Below are positions 23,443 to 32,559 of a DNA stretch of 43,462 nucleotides, piece after piece. The notes below the pieces were generated by a model. It worked only from the letters and a program-made list of their open reading frames with translations. It was not told the origin of the DNA and searched no databases. A program made the position numbers and the translations under genes. The DNA is from an uncultured Eubacterium sp. (GTDB lineage Bacteria > Bacillota > Clostridia > Lachnospirales > Lachnospiraceae): assembly GCA_910579145.1 (NCBI GenBank), contig CAJTTQ010000016.1:1-43462 (forward strand), in the 5' to 3' direction. The stretch's first letter is position 1. Each line of letters opens with the position of its first letter.

Positions 23443-24716
23443 AAAATATCACCTGCCTTTATCAAAGTTCCGCCACCTTCCAGTGTATTATTCGGATAAT
23501 CCTCCTTCGTCGTCACTCCTGATATGGCAGTATTTTTTCCAATCGTCACTCCGTCCGGAATAACGGTATTATCACCGACCGTAACTAAATTAAACGCATA
23601 TACGTCCGGTTTTACCTGGTTTACAACACCGTCGTCGCCTGCCCCCAATACGCATCCGGCTCCGATCACCGTGTCTTCCGCCACAATCGTCTTGTCCAAA
23701 ATCGTATTCTTTCCGATCCGCGTCGAATTCATGATGATCGAATCGCGCACGACGGCTCCTTCTTCAATGACTACGTTTGAACCGATCACGGAATTGTAAA
23801 CCTCTCCGTACACTTCGCATCCATCTCCCATGATCGCCTTGTTTATGACAGATGAATTCGAAATATACTGCGGCCTGAGCCACTCGTTTTTCGTATAAAT
23901 CTTCCAAAATTCCTCATACAGGTTAAACACCGGAATCAGGTCGATCAGCTCCATATTGGACTCCCAGTAAGACCCCAGCGTTCCGACATCCTTCCAGTAA
24001 CCATTGAACTCATAAGCGAAGATCCGATCCCCCCTCTCATGACAATAAGGAATAATGTGTTTTCCAAAGTCGCATCCAGGCTGGTCTTTCAATGTGATAA
24101 GCGCTTCTTTCAGCACCGGCCATGAGAAAATATAAATTCCCATAGATGCAAGATTGCTCCTCGGCTGTTCCGGCTTCTCCTGGAATTCCGAAATCCTGCC
24201 GCTCTCATCTGTGATGCAAACCCCGAAACGGCTGGCCTCCTCGATCGGAACCGGAATCGTAGCCAGTGTAACATCTGCCTGATTTGACTTATGAAAGTCC
24301 AGCATTACCTGATAATCCATCTTGTATATATGGTCGCCGCCCAATATCAGGACATAGTCCGGATTGAACTGATCCATATACTTTAAATTCTGATAAATGG
24401 CATTTGCCGTACCGGTATACCACTCACTGCTTGTACTTTTCTCATACGGCGGAAGAACAGAAATTCCTCCTACATTCCGGTCAAGATCCCACGGGATACC
24501 GATGCCGATATGAGTATTCAGTTTAAGCGGCTGGTACTGTGTCAAAACCCCGACAGTATCAACCCCAGAATTGATGCAATTACTCAACGGAAAATCAATG
24601 ATACGATACTTTCCCCCAAAAGCAACAGCAGGTTTTGCTACGTTTGCCGTCAGGACACCGAGACGTGAACCCTGCCCTCCAGCTAATAACATAGCTATCA
24701 TTTCTTTTTTGATCAT
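23439..24716 (-). CDS. glgC: Glucose-1-phosphate adenylyltransferase GlgC
   Basis: 425 residues. It makes ADP-glucose, the donor for glycogen synthase. Motifs: MLLAGGQGSRLGVLTANVAKPAVAFGGKYRIIDFPLSNC, the sugar-phosphate region ILGGDHIYKMDY, FQEKPEQP, and a C-terminal beta-helix rich in hexapeptide repeats. The ATG at 24716 has an AGGGGTG site; an in-frame ATG at 24746 does not. First gene of glgC-glgD-spoVG. A hairpin and an extended -10 promoter lie in front of it. Glycogen synthase and branching enzyme genes are not in the window. Confidence 0.97.
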   Translation of the reverse strand: MIKKEMIAMLLAGGQGSRLGVLTANVAKPAVAFGGKYRIIDFPLSNCINSGVDTVGVLTQYQPLKLNTHIGIGIPWDLDRNVGGISVLPPYEKSTSSEWYTGTANAIYQNLKYMDQFNPDYVLILGGDHIYKMDYQVMLDFHKSNQADVTLATIPVPIEEASRFGVCITDESGRISEFQEKPEQPRSNLASMGIYIFSWPVLKEALITLKDQPGCDFGKHIIPYCHERGDRIFAYEFNGYWKDVGTLGSYWESNMELIDLIPVFNLYEEFWKIYTKNEWLRPQYISNSSVINKAIMGDGCEVYGEVYNSVIGSNVVIEEGAVVRDSIIMNSTRIGKNTILDKTIVAEDTVIGAGCVLGAGDDGVVNQVKPDVYAFNLVTVGDNTVIPDGVTIGKNTAISGVTTKEDYPNNTLEGGGTLIKAGDIL

Positions 24717-24741
24717 GTGATCACCCCTGTTGTAAGTAGTA

Positions 24742-24795
24742 CCCACGAGAGACGTGACCTCCGTGGGCCGGATAAACTATAAATTGATTATAGCA
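24742..24795 (-). promoter_or_regulatory. glgC promoter and leader hairpin
   Basis: An extended -10 element (TGC then TATAAT on the minus strand, 24787-24795) has only a weak -35. The leader RNA contains a hairpin with arms CCCACG/CGTGGG (24742-24747 with 24762-24767) extended by an inner GAG/CTC pair, ending about 25 nt before the start codon. It could influence translation of glgC. Confidence 0.5.
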
Positions 24796-24991
24796 TACAT
24801 TGGTAAAAAAATAAACATTTTTTATAATTTTTTTTTTATTTTTTTTGCTTTTTTGTAACTATTGCACAAAATCCCCTCTTTTGTCCTCCCGATTCCCAAA
24901 AACAAATTATTTTCACCTTTCTTCTTGTCTTTTTCATATAATAGATTTATACTTATGGTAATCAGAATAAAGAAAGGATGGGACATAAACC

Positions 24992-26374
24992 ATGTACAAG
25001 ATTGATTTTACCACTCCTAAAACCGCATATTTCATCGGCATCGGAGGCATCAGTATGAGCGCGTTTGCTGAACTTCTCCAATCCCTGGGATTTACGATAA
25101 AAGGCTCCGACCGGACGAAGTCCAAAATCACAAAGCATTTGGAAGATCTCGGAATAGAAATAGTATATGAACAAAGCAGTAAAAATATTACCTCTGATCT
25201 TGATTTTGTCGTTTATACGGCTGCCATTTCCGAGTCAAATCCAGAATTCAAACGGGCAAAAGAACTTGGTATTCCGATGATGGGGCGCGCCTCTATGATC
25301 GGCCAGATCATGAAAAATTACACGACAGCTGTGGCCGTGGCTGGAACGCATGGTAAAACATCTACGACTTCCATCGCCTCCCACATCATGCTGGAAGCGG
25401 ACATGGATCCCACGATTTCCGTAGGAGGCATACTGCCTGCCATCGGCGGTAATCTTCGGATCGGAAGATCCAAAAACTTTATTACGGAAGCCTGTGAGTA
25501 CACAAACAGCTTTTTACACTTTTTTCCGACTATTGGTATTATACTAAATATAGAAGAAGATCATTTGGACTTTTTTAAAGATCTGGATGACATCCGGCAC
25601 AGTTTTCGGAAATTTGCGGAGCTTCTTCCTGAGAACGGGACGCTTATCATCAATTCGGATATAAAAGATTATGAAGATATAACAGAAGGACTTTCCTGCC
25701 GCGTACTGACCTTTTCTACCGAAGACGCAAACGCGGATTTTTATGCCGACAACATTTCTTACGATGAGTTTGGCCGCGGCAGCTTTACCCTTGTTAAGTC
25801 TGGAGAAAAAACCGACCGCTATCAGTTAGAGATCGTGGGCAGGCATAATATAGCCAACACGCTGTCCTGCCTTGCGCTGTCTTCCATCTTCTCGATCCCG
25901 CCTCAGACGGTCCAGAGCGCACTCACCAAATACAAAGGTACCGAGCGGCGGTTTGAACACAAGGGAGAATATAACGGGGCGACCATTATCGACGACTACG
26001 CCCACCATCCAACCGAGATCGCGGCGACACTGGCTTCTGCCAGGCACTATCCGCACAATAAACTGTGGGTCGCTTTCCAGCCGCACACATACACCCGGAC
26101 AAAGGAATTTCTGCATGAATTTGCCGAGTCACTCAGTGCTGCGGACCATGTTATCCTCGCAGATATTTACGCGGCCAGGGAGCCGGATCCCGGAGACATC
26201 TCTTCCAAACATATTGAAGAACTGATCAAAGAATCCGGAAACAGCGCAACGTATCTCGGCGATTTTGACAGCATTGAAAAATATTTAGAAAAAAATTTAA
26301 CCACCGGCGATCTGTTGATAACAATGGGGGCGGGAAACATTGCAGAGGTTGGCGAAGCACTCGCTGATCACTAG
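24992..26374 (+). CDS. murC: UDP-N-acetylmuramate--L-alanine ligase
   Basis: A complete 460-residue Mur ligase adding L-Ala to UDP-MurNAc in the cytoplasm. It shows the N-terminal UDP-binding GIGGISMSAFAELLQSLGF, ATP-binding AVAGTHGKTSTTSIASH, the EACEYTNSFLHFFPTIGIILNIEEDHLDFF region, IIDDYAHHPTEIAATL and the AFQPHTYTRTK segment. It stands alone, 309 bp before the next gene, and is separated from it by a DnaA-box cluster. A long T-rich tract lies upstream (about 24820-24857). Confidence 0.97.
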   Translation: MYKIDFTTPKTAYFIGIGGISMSAFAELLQSLGFTIKGSDRTKSKITKHLEDLGIEIVYEQSSKNITSDLDFVVYTAAISESNPEFKRAKELGIPMMGRASMIGQIMKNYTTAVAVAGTHGKTSTTSIASHIMLEADMDPTISVGGILPAIGGNLRIGRSKNFITEACEYTNSFLHFFPTIGIILNIEEDHLDFFKDLDDIRHSFRKFAELLPENGTLIINSDIKDYEDITEGLSCRVLTFSTEDANADFYADNISYDEFGRGSFTLVKSGEKTDRYQLEIVGRHNIANTLSCLALSSIFSIPPQTVQSALTKYKGTERRFEHKGEYNGATIIDDYAHHPTEIAATLASARHYPHNKLWVAFQPHTYTRTKEFLHEFAESLSAADHVILADIYAAREPDPGDISSKHIEELIKESGNSATYLGDFDSIEKYLEKNLTTGDLLITMGAGNIAEVGEALADH

Positions 26375-26375
26375 A

Positions 26376-26576
26376 TTATCCACAATATCCACAGCCTTAT
26401 CAACAATCAGTAGAAACGTGAGGTTGTGGATAGTTTTTCCATTTACAAAATATGTGAATAACTGTATTTTTCATATTCTTCTTACAAAGTGACAGATTTC
26501 CGTAGTTTATATTATTTTTTTCTACATATATAGTATGTTCGATTTAAAGTTATCCACATTTTCCACACTTTCCACA
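26376..26576. promoter_or_regulatory. DnaA-box cluster before the helicase-loading genes
   Basis: Two groups of 9-mers. Left: TTATCCACA (26376-26384), ATATCCACA (26385-26393), TTATCAACA (26397-26405), and on the minus strand CTATCCACA (26425-26433) and TTATTCACA (26453-26461). Right: TTATCCACA (26550-26558), TTTTCCACA (26559-26567) and CTTTCCACA (26568-26576), three in tandem at 9-bp pitch. TTATCCACA is the exact DnaA consensus and TTATTCACA fits TTATNCACA. A very AT-rich segment lies between the groups. The position before dnaD- and dnaC-like genes suggests DnaA control of that operon or a DnaA-binding reservoir. Confidence 0.8.
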
Positions 26577-26683
26577 TCTTATTTTCTACTGAAAAAGTAC
26601 AATTTTTTAGCTATTTACAGAAATCGATTTTTAGGTTATGCTTTATGCAGAGGGAATTATTTTTGAGGAGGAAACGTAACACG

Positions 26684-27748
26684 ATGGGGTTCTCATTAAC
26701 AAATTATTTTTCACAAAACATAACGCAGGTTCCTAACATTTTTATTGATACTTATATGCCGCAGGCAAACGGCAGCTTTGTCAAAGTCTACCTCTGTCTT
26801 TTGCGGCAGATGAACGAAGCTTCTCCCTCGCTGACGATCGAGAACATGGCGGACATGCTCTCGAACACGGAAGCGGATATTGTCCGGGCTCTCCGGTATT
26901 GGGAAAAGCAGGGTGTGCTCTCCATTACGGAGGCAGCCGGACAGATCGTCGAAATATCCCTGCTTCCGCTTACAGATGAAGGCAGACAGCCGGAAGAAAC
27001 CGCTTCTACTGATCTGGTATCTGCCGAGCCGGCGCCGCCGCATCTCATACAGCCGCCGCCAGACATTCCGAAACGGCTTATTTACTCTCCGCTGCAGGCA
27101 GAGGCGCTGAAAAAGGATGCGGAAATCGAATCGTGCCTGAGCATGGTGGAGGCGTTACTCGGAACGACACTCGGGGATGCGCATATGCAGCTCGTTCTAT
27201 ATCTGATGTCGGATTTAGGCTTTTCGCTCAATCTGGTCATCACTCTTTATGAAACCGCATTGTCACGGGGAAAGAGAAATCCCCGCTACCTCGAAGCGAT
27301 CGCTCTCGACTGGGCAAAGAAAGGGATCCGCACAGTCGAAGACGCAGAGGATGAAGTATCTTCCTTCAACGGTACATATCGCATCATTACAAAGGCACTC
27401 GGCATCAAACGCGCCCTAGCTCCTGCTGAAAAGGCAGTCATTGATAAATGGGAAGTTTACCATTTCCCCGATGCTGTTTTGGAAGAGGCATGTAGCAGGA
27501 CCGTTCTGCAGTCAGGTGACACGAACCTGAATTACACGGCAAAAATTTTAGCGGACTGGCATAAAAAGGGAGTCACTTCCCTAAAAGACATCGAAGACTG
27601 TGATAAATCTTTTTTCCGCCAGAAAAACGCGGCTCCTGCCAAGAGCGGAAACACCCGCCGGAACAAAAATAAATTCCAGCATTTTCCACAGCGGGAATAT
27701 TCCAAGGAAGAATACGCGGATTTAGAAAAACAACTTCTTCACCAATAA
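26684..27748 (+). CDS. DnaD/DnaB-type replication initiation protein
   Basis: About 354 residues. An N-terminal winged-helix domain (IFIDTYMPQANGSFVKVYLCLLRQM ... LTIENMADMLSNTEADIVRALRYWEKQGVLSI) is followed by two DnaD-type helical domains. The second ends in ILADWHKKGVTSLKDIE, the usual DnaD-tail motif (Y...ILxxW). Such proteins remodel origin DNA and help to load the replicative helicase. The ATG at 26684 after GAGGAGG (12 nt) is preferred to the ATG at 26645. The gene is 16 nt upstream of the ATPase loader, so the pair corresponds functionally to B. subtilis dnaB-dnaI. A DnaA-box cluster fills the upstream region. Confidence 0.9.
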   Translation: MGFSLTNYFSQNITQVPNIFIDTYMPQANGSFVKVYLCLLRQMNEASPSLTIENMADMLSNTEADIVRALRYWEKQGVLSITEAAGQIVEISLLPLTDEGRQPEETASTDLVSAEPAPPHLIQPPPDIPKRLIYSPLQAEALKKDAEIESCLSMVEALLGTTLGDAHMQLVLYLMSDLGFSLNLVITLYETALSRGKRNPRYLEAIALDWAKKGIRTVEDAEDEVSSFNGTYRIITKALGIKRALAPAEKAVIDKWEVYHFPDAVLEEACSRTVLQSGDTNLNYTAKILADWHKKGVTSLKDIEDCDKSFFRQKNAAPAKSGNTRRNKNKFQHFPQREYSKEEYADLEKQLLHQ

Positions 27749-27764
27749 CGATACGGAGACCTTT

Positions 27765-28778
27765 ATGCAGTTACAAAATGATCAGTATAATAACTTATAT
27801 GCACAGTACAATGAAACACAATTGAAAAACAACCGCCTCCTTTTGGACCGAAAAAGAGAAATACAAAACGCGATACCTGAATGGGACGAGCTGGATCATA
27901 TCATAGCCGAGCTATCTGTTAAAATGGCAAAAACGGCTTTTGACGGAACGAAGGCAGATGTGAAACAACTCAAGCGGGACATCTCCGTCATCACCCGGAA
28001 AAAGGAAATGCTTCTCACCCAGCATGGGTATCCTGCCGACTATCTGCAGCCATTTTTCGATTGCCCTGACTGTCAGGACACCGGTTATATCGGGAACGAA
28101 AAATGCCACTGCTTCCAGAAAAGAATCGTAGAATATCTATATGAGCAGTCTAACCTGCAGGAAATACTGAAAAGTGAAAATTTTTCCCACTTTAACGAAG
28201 AATACTATCCAGATGATTATATCGAAGATACCACAGGGCTTACACCGAGGGACAATATACGGAACATACATGAAACCGCGCTGTTCTTCTGTGATCATTT
28301 CGACGAATCACACGATAACCTTTTGCTTTACGGAAATACCGGAGTCGGAAAAACCTTTCTGACCCACTGTATCGCGAAAGAAGCACTGGATCATTCCCAC
28401 ACCGTCGTCTATTTGACAGCTCTTGAATTGTTTGATCTATTAGAAAAAAACAAGTTTGATAAAGCATGGAGTTCTGTTGAAAAGAGCGCCGTCGTCTCGT
28501 ATATTCTGGACTGCGACTTACTCATTTTGGACGATCTAGGTACCGAGTTAAATAACAGCTTCACCTCATCGCAATTGTATCAGGTGATAGACACACGACT
28601 TGTCCGCAGGAGATCAACGATCATTTCCACGAACCTCTCTTTTGACGACCTGAGGGAGCAGTACAGTGAACGCATCTTTTCCCGCATAACGAGCCGGTAT
28701 TCCCTATTGAAACTGACAGGTGATGACATCCGCCTGAAAAAAGCTATTTTTACCCGCCAGGCATTGTCCCGTAAATGA
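27765..28778 (+). CDS. DnaC/DnaI-type helicase loader ATPase
   Basis: 337 residues. An N-terminal coiled-coil region leads to a zinc-binding motif CPDCQDTGYIGNEKCHC (about residue 99), then an AAA+ domain with Walker A YGNTGVGKTFL, Walker B LLILDDLGTEL, the sensor region IISTNLSFDDL and arginine finger segment RIFSRITSRY. It resembles DnaI and clostridial DnaC-like proteins that deliver the replicative helicase to the origin. It is translated with the DnaD-type gene just upstream. Confidence 0.93.
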   Translation: MQLQNDQYNNLYAQYNETQLKNNRLLLDRKREIQNAIPEWDELDHIIAELSVKMAKTAFDGTKADVKQLKRDISVITRKKEMLLTQHGYPADYLQPFFDCPDCQDTGYIGNEKCHCFQKRIVEYLYEQSNLQEILKSENFSHFNEEYYPDDYIEDTTGLTPRDNIRNIHETALFFCDHFDESHDNLLLYGNTGVGKTFLTHCIAKEALDHSHTVVYLTALELFDLLEKNKFDKAWSSVEKSAVVSYILDCDLLILDDLGTELNNSFTSSQLYQVIDTRLVRRRSTIISTNLSFDDLREQYSERIFSRITSRYSLLKLTGDDIRLKKAIFTRQALSRK

Positions 28779-28865
28779 CAGCCGTACCTGGTGCATGTCT
28801 AATGTTTCATAACATGAGGCATTTTTATACATACATTTAAAAATATTATTTAGGAGGACACAGTA

Positions 28866-30047
28866 ATGAGCCAGAACAACTTCTCAGACATCATCCCTTA
28901 TGGAGACCTCGGGATCATCGCCCTGGAAAGCAGCCGCAAGATTGGAAAGAAAGTAGATTCGTATATCTCGTCCTGGAGAACGGAAAGCGGAAACGATGAG
29001 GAATCAATTCATTTCAGCAGCTACAAAAAAGAGTCCTATCTGATCGACGCGGTGTGCCCGCGGTTTGGTTCGGGAGAGGCAAAAGGCATTCTGAATGAAT
29101 CCGTGCGCGGAAAAGATTTGTACATTCTCGTCGATGTGTGTAACCACAGCCTTACATACAAAGTGTGCGGCCAGATCAACCGCATGTCCCCGGATGACCA
29201 CTTTCAGGACTTAAAGCGCATGATCGCCGCTGTCAGCGGAAAAGCGAGACGAATTACTGTCATCATGCCTTTTCTATATGAAAGCCGCCAGCACAAACGC
29301 AGCTCAAGGGAATCTTTGGACTGTGCGCTGGCATTGCAGGAACTGGTCAATATGGGGGTGGAAAGTATCGTTACGTTTGATGCCCACGACCCCCGCGTGC
29401 AGAATGCCATTCCGCTCAACACGTTTGAGACGATCCAGCCCACATACCAGTTTATTAAGGCCATGCTGAAAAACGTGCCGGATCTTGAGATGAACCCGAA
29501 GCGCATGATGGTCATAAGTCCAGACGAGGGCGCTACCGGCCGCGCGATTTATTTTGCCGGCGTAGCGGGTGTCGATATGGGTATGTTCTATAAACGGCGC
29601 GATTACACGAAGATCATAGAGGGACGCAACCCGATCGTCGCCCACGAATTTTTAGGCGCGGATGTCGAGGGAAAGGATGTCGTTGTCATTGATGACATGA
29701 TTTCTTCTGGCGAGAGCATTATTGATGTCGCTACAGAGTTGAAACGGAGAAAAGCAAACCGTATTTTTGTCGCTTCGACATTTGGTCTTTTTACAAATGG
29801 ACTGGATAAATTTGATAAAGCTTATGAGAGTGGACTGATCTATCGTCTGATGACGACGAACCTCGTTTATCAGCCGAAAGAAGTTTTATCAAAAGAGTAT
29901 TATATCAATGTCGATATGAGCAAATACATTGCCCTTCTGATCAACACGATGAACCATGACTTTTCGATTGCGGAACTTTTGGATCCTTCGGAACGCATTC
30001 AGAAGATACTGAAAAAATACGGACAGCCTTCAGCAGATTTAAAATAA
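28866..30047 (+). CDS. prs: Ribose-phosphate pyrophosphokinase (PRPP synthase), long clostridial form
   Basis: 393 residues, about 75 longer than the classical enzyme. It contains the catalytic flexible-loop part (PFLYESRQHKRSSRESLDC), FDAHDPRVQNAIP, and the PRPP-binding motif DVVVIDDMISSGESI. It converts ribose 5-phosphate and ATP to PRPP for purine, pyrimidine, His and NAD synthesis. The extended form with an N-terminal IIPYGDLGIIALESSRKIGKKVD is common in Lachnospiraceae. It has its own AGGAGG site and ends at a strong terminator. Confidence 0.93.
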   Translation: MSQNNFSDIIPYGDLGIIALESSRKIGKKVDSYISSWRTESGNDEESIHFSSYKKESYLIDAVCPRFGSGEAKGILNESVRGKDLYILVDVCNHSLTYKVCGQINRMSPDDHFQDLKRMIAAVSGKARRITVIMPFLYESRQHKRSSRESLDCALALQELVNMGVESIVTFDAHDPRVQNAIPLNTFETIQPTYQFIKAMLKNVPDLEMNPKRMMVISPDEGATGRAIYFAGVAGVDMGMFYKRRDYTKIIEGRNPIVAHEFLGADVEGKDVVVIDDMISSGESIIDVATELKRRKANRIFVASTFGLFTNGLDKFDKAYESGLIYRLMTTNLVYQPKEVLSKEYYINVDMSKYIALLINTMNHDFSIAELLDPSERIQKILKKYGQPSADLK

Positions 30048-30079
30048 CGCGAATACTATTGAAAGAATTAGATAAAAAT

Positions 30080-30116
30080 AATATGTGTCAAGCCGTGTTA
30101 TGGCTTGACACATATT
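30080..30116. terminator. Bidirectional terminator between prs and the PBP gene
   Basis: A perfect 15-bp stem, arms AATATGTGTCAAGCC (30080-30094) and its complement (30102-30116) with a 7-nt loop, followed by a T-rich stretch on the plus strand and preceded by A-rich sequence. It serves both convergent genes. Confidence 0.88.
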
Positions 30117-30159
30117 GTTTTACACATATCATTCCGCTCATACATACAGATTGGATGGA

Positions 30160-32505
30160 TCATGGCTGGACAGTGCCGTCTTCTCCCTGGAACGTAGTGT
30201 CATCCTGGCTGAATCCGGTATCATCATTTGACGTACTGCCGCTCTGATCTGGATTATCTTCCGGCACATTTCCCCCCTGCGGCGGCTGAGGTGCCTCTCC
30301 TCCATCATCAGGATCCTGTTCAGGCGTCGTATCCTCCGGTTCCTCCTCATCTTCCTGTACCGGTTTTTTCGTCGCTTTTGGTTTGCTCGTCTGTTTTGGC
30401 TTTCTCGTCGGTTTTTCTTCCTCGTCATCATCGTTGTCCGAGGAATGCTCGTCATCATCTGAATACGACGGTTTCGACGAGGAATCATCGTCCTCGAGAT
30501 CTCCCCGCTCTTCATACGGAAAAGGTTTCGTCTCCAGATCCGCGTGTATCGTATTCATATACATCTTCCACGTCCTGCCCGGATACGTCGAACCCGACAA
30601 GTCGCCTATCGTCGTTGGATTATCGCATCCTATCCATACAGCCGTCGTAAAGTACGGTGTAAACCCGCAGAACCACCCATCTTTTTTATCATTCGTCGTA
30701 CCAGTTTTCCCCGCGGACGTCATACCGTTATCCAAACCTAGTCCGACGCCGGTGCCTTTAGTAAGAACCCCTTTTAAAATATCCGTCATCGTATTGGCCG
30801 CTTTGGAATCATAGATGTACTTTTCATCCACATCATTTTTCACGATCGTTTTGCCCTGGGCATCCAGTATTTTTACGATGCACGTCGGTTCCCGGTACTT
30901 TCCATCATTTTCAATCGTCGCGTACGCCGAAGCCATCTCCAGCGGACTGCATCCGTAAGTAAACCCTCCGAGCGAAGACGCGTTATAATAGTCGTCGTCC
31001 ACGATCTTGGAAAAATTCATTTCCAAAAGATACTGTAATCCCACTTTCGGGGTCAGCTCATCAAACAGCTGCCAGGCGATCGTATTTTTGGACTGCTCCA
31101 CGGCATATCGCAGAGAAATATGTCCCGAATATTTACCATTCGCATTCGAAGGCCCGCCCTCAAATTTGTGATCATTGACTGTCGTATCCGGCGTGTAATC
31201 CCGCTCCAGGGAAGGTGTATACACGATAACGGGTTTGATGCTGCTCCCCGGCTGGCGGAACGACTGGTACGCACGGTTTAACGTATAACCGCTCGTTTTC
31301 TGGCTCCTTCCGCCGACGATGGCCACTACCCTTCCAGTCTTATTATCAATACAAACTGCTGCCCCCTGCATTTTGTAAATGCCATTTGTGTTCTTCTCCG
31401 TAAAGGCAGATAGATTGGTATTGACTGCCTCCTGGAGCGCCTTCTGCTTTTTCAGGTCGATCGACGTGTAAATGCGGTATCCACTGTTTAGAAGCTGTTT
31501 CTGCGCTGCCGCATACGCGTCTGTATAGTCGTCATCGTATTTTTGTTCCTCTTTTTTCGAGTCAAATTTATTTTTGAACTTAAAACCGTTATATTCCATG
31601 ATCTTGCGCGTCGCGCAGTAAGTCACAAATGTCTGGATAAAGTTTCTCTTCACCGGCTCCGTAACATTGAGTTTGATCTTTTCCGCAACCGCGGTATCGT
31701 ACTCTTCCTGCGTGATCACTTTATCATCTAACATCTGTTTCAAAATGCGGTCTCTCCGCTCGAGCGTATTCTGCTTATTTTTGATCGGATCATAGCGGGT
31801 AGGACTGTTCGGAATCGCGCACAAAAAACATAACTGCGACAAACTCAAATCCTTACAGCTGGAGCTGAAATACCCTTTCGCTGCCGCCTCGATCCCATAA
31901 TAACCATTGGAAAAATAAATCGTATTCAGATAAAATTCCAAAATCTGATCTTTGGAAAATTTCTTTTCTAATTCCAGCGCGATAAAAATTTCCTTTATCT
32001 TCCTCTCATACGTCCGCTCGGTCGTCAGGTATACCCCCCTAGCAAGCTGCTGCGTGATCGTAGAGGCCCCCTGGGAGATCTCACCATTATTTTTTATCTG
32101 CACCCAGACAGCACGCACGATCCCCCCGGCATCAATCCCATTGTGCTCATAAAATTTCTTATCCTCGGTTACGATAAACGCGTCTTTTACATATCGCGGT
32201 ATCTCATCGACCGTCATATAATAGGAGTCCTTTTCGCCTTTCAGGACGGCGATCTGCTTTCCTTTTGAATTATAGGCAATCGTCGTCTCCGAATCCCGGA
32301 ATGTCTCCTCGGTAGCATCTTTTACTAACTGAACAGCTTCATCCTGCAATCTGAAAATGTCCCGTCCATACTTTACATAAAATACAATCCCTACTATGAG
32401 AAGCGTAACAAGAAACATTAACAGAAATATTTTGAAGCCAAACCAAAACTTTGGATGCTTTTTCTGCTTTTTTTGCTTTTTCTGTTTAACTTTATTTCCA
32501 GCCAT
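30160..32505 (-). CDS. Class A penicillin-binding protein (PBP1A type)
   Basis: 781 residues. A Lys-rich cytoplasmic start, one membrane helix (about 24-46), a GT51 glycan polymerase domain with TEDKKFYEHNGID and GASTITQQLARG, then a transpeptidase domain with SIKP (Ser nucleophile in QPGSSIKPV), SKN, and KTGTT. It polymerises and cross-links peptidoglycan at the outer face of the membrane. The last 110 or so residues are a disordered tail: an acidic Asp/Glu/Ser run, a Lys/Pro/Thr run (RKPKQTSKPKATKKP) and a Pro/Asp/Gln-rich end. It is monocistronic, facing prs across a terminator. Confidence 0.95.
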   Translation of the reverse strand: MAGNKVKQKKQKKQKKHPKFWFGFKIFLLMFLVTLLIVGIVFYVKYGRDIFRLQDEAVQLVKDATEETFRDSETTIAYNSKGKQIAVLKGEKDSYYMTVDEIPRYVKDAFIVTEDKKFYEHNGIDAGGIVRAVWVQIKNNGEISQGASTITQQLARGVYLTTERTYERKIKEIFIALELEKKFSKDQILEFYLNTIYFSNGYYGIEAAAKGYFSSSCKDLSLSQLCFLCAIPNSPTRYDPIKNKQNTLERRDRILKQMLDDKVITQEEYDTAVAEKIKLNVTEPVKRNFIQTFVTYCATRKIMEYNGFKFKNKFDSKKEEQKYDDDYTDAYAAAQKQLLNSGYRIYTSIDLKKQKALQEAVNTNLSAFTEKNTNGIYKMQGAAVCIDNKTGRVVAIVGGRSQKTSGYTLNRAYQSFRQPGSSIKPVIVYTPSLERDYTPDTTVNDHKFEGGPSNANGKYSGHISLRYAVEQSKNTIAWQLFDELTPKVGLQYLLEMNFSKIVDDDYYNASSLGGFTYGCSPLEMASAYATIENDGKYREPTCIVKILDAQGKTIVKNDVDEKYIYDSKAANTMTDILKGVLTKGTGVGLGLDNGMTSAGKTGTTNDKKDGWFCGFTPYFTTAVWIGCDNPTTIGDLSGSTYPGRTWKMYMNTIHADLETKPFPYEERGDLEDDDSSSKPSYSDDDEHSSDNDDDEEEKPTRKPKQTSKPKATKKPVQEDEEEPEDTTPEQDPDDGGEAPQPPQGGNVPEDNPDQSGSTSNDDTGFSQDDTTFQGEDGTVQP

Positions 32506-32559
32506 ATCATTCTCCCAATCTCAATTATAGATTTATGTATACGTGTATTCTAACACACA

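Noticed and set aside
24820..24860. Long T-rich tract upstream of murC as a terminator
   Set aside because: No stable GC-containing stem precedes it on either strand, so it is listed only as low-complexity sequence.
26376..26576. Chromosomal replication origin (oriC)
   Set aside because: DnaA boxes are dense, but dnaA, dnaN and rpmH are not adjacent; murC and helicase-loader genes flank the site. Regulation of the loader operon is a simpler reading. Whole-genome skew would be needed to reconsider.
28779..28865. Terminator between the helicase loader and prs
   Set aside because: A weak inverted repeat around GCATGT/ACATGA with a few T residues is visible, but its stem is too short and broken to support a call.
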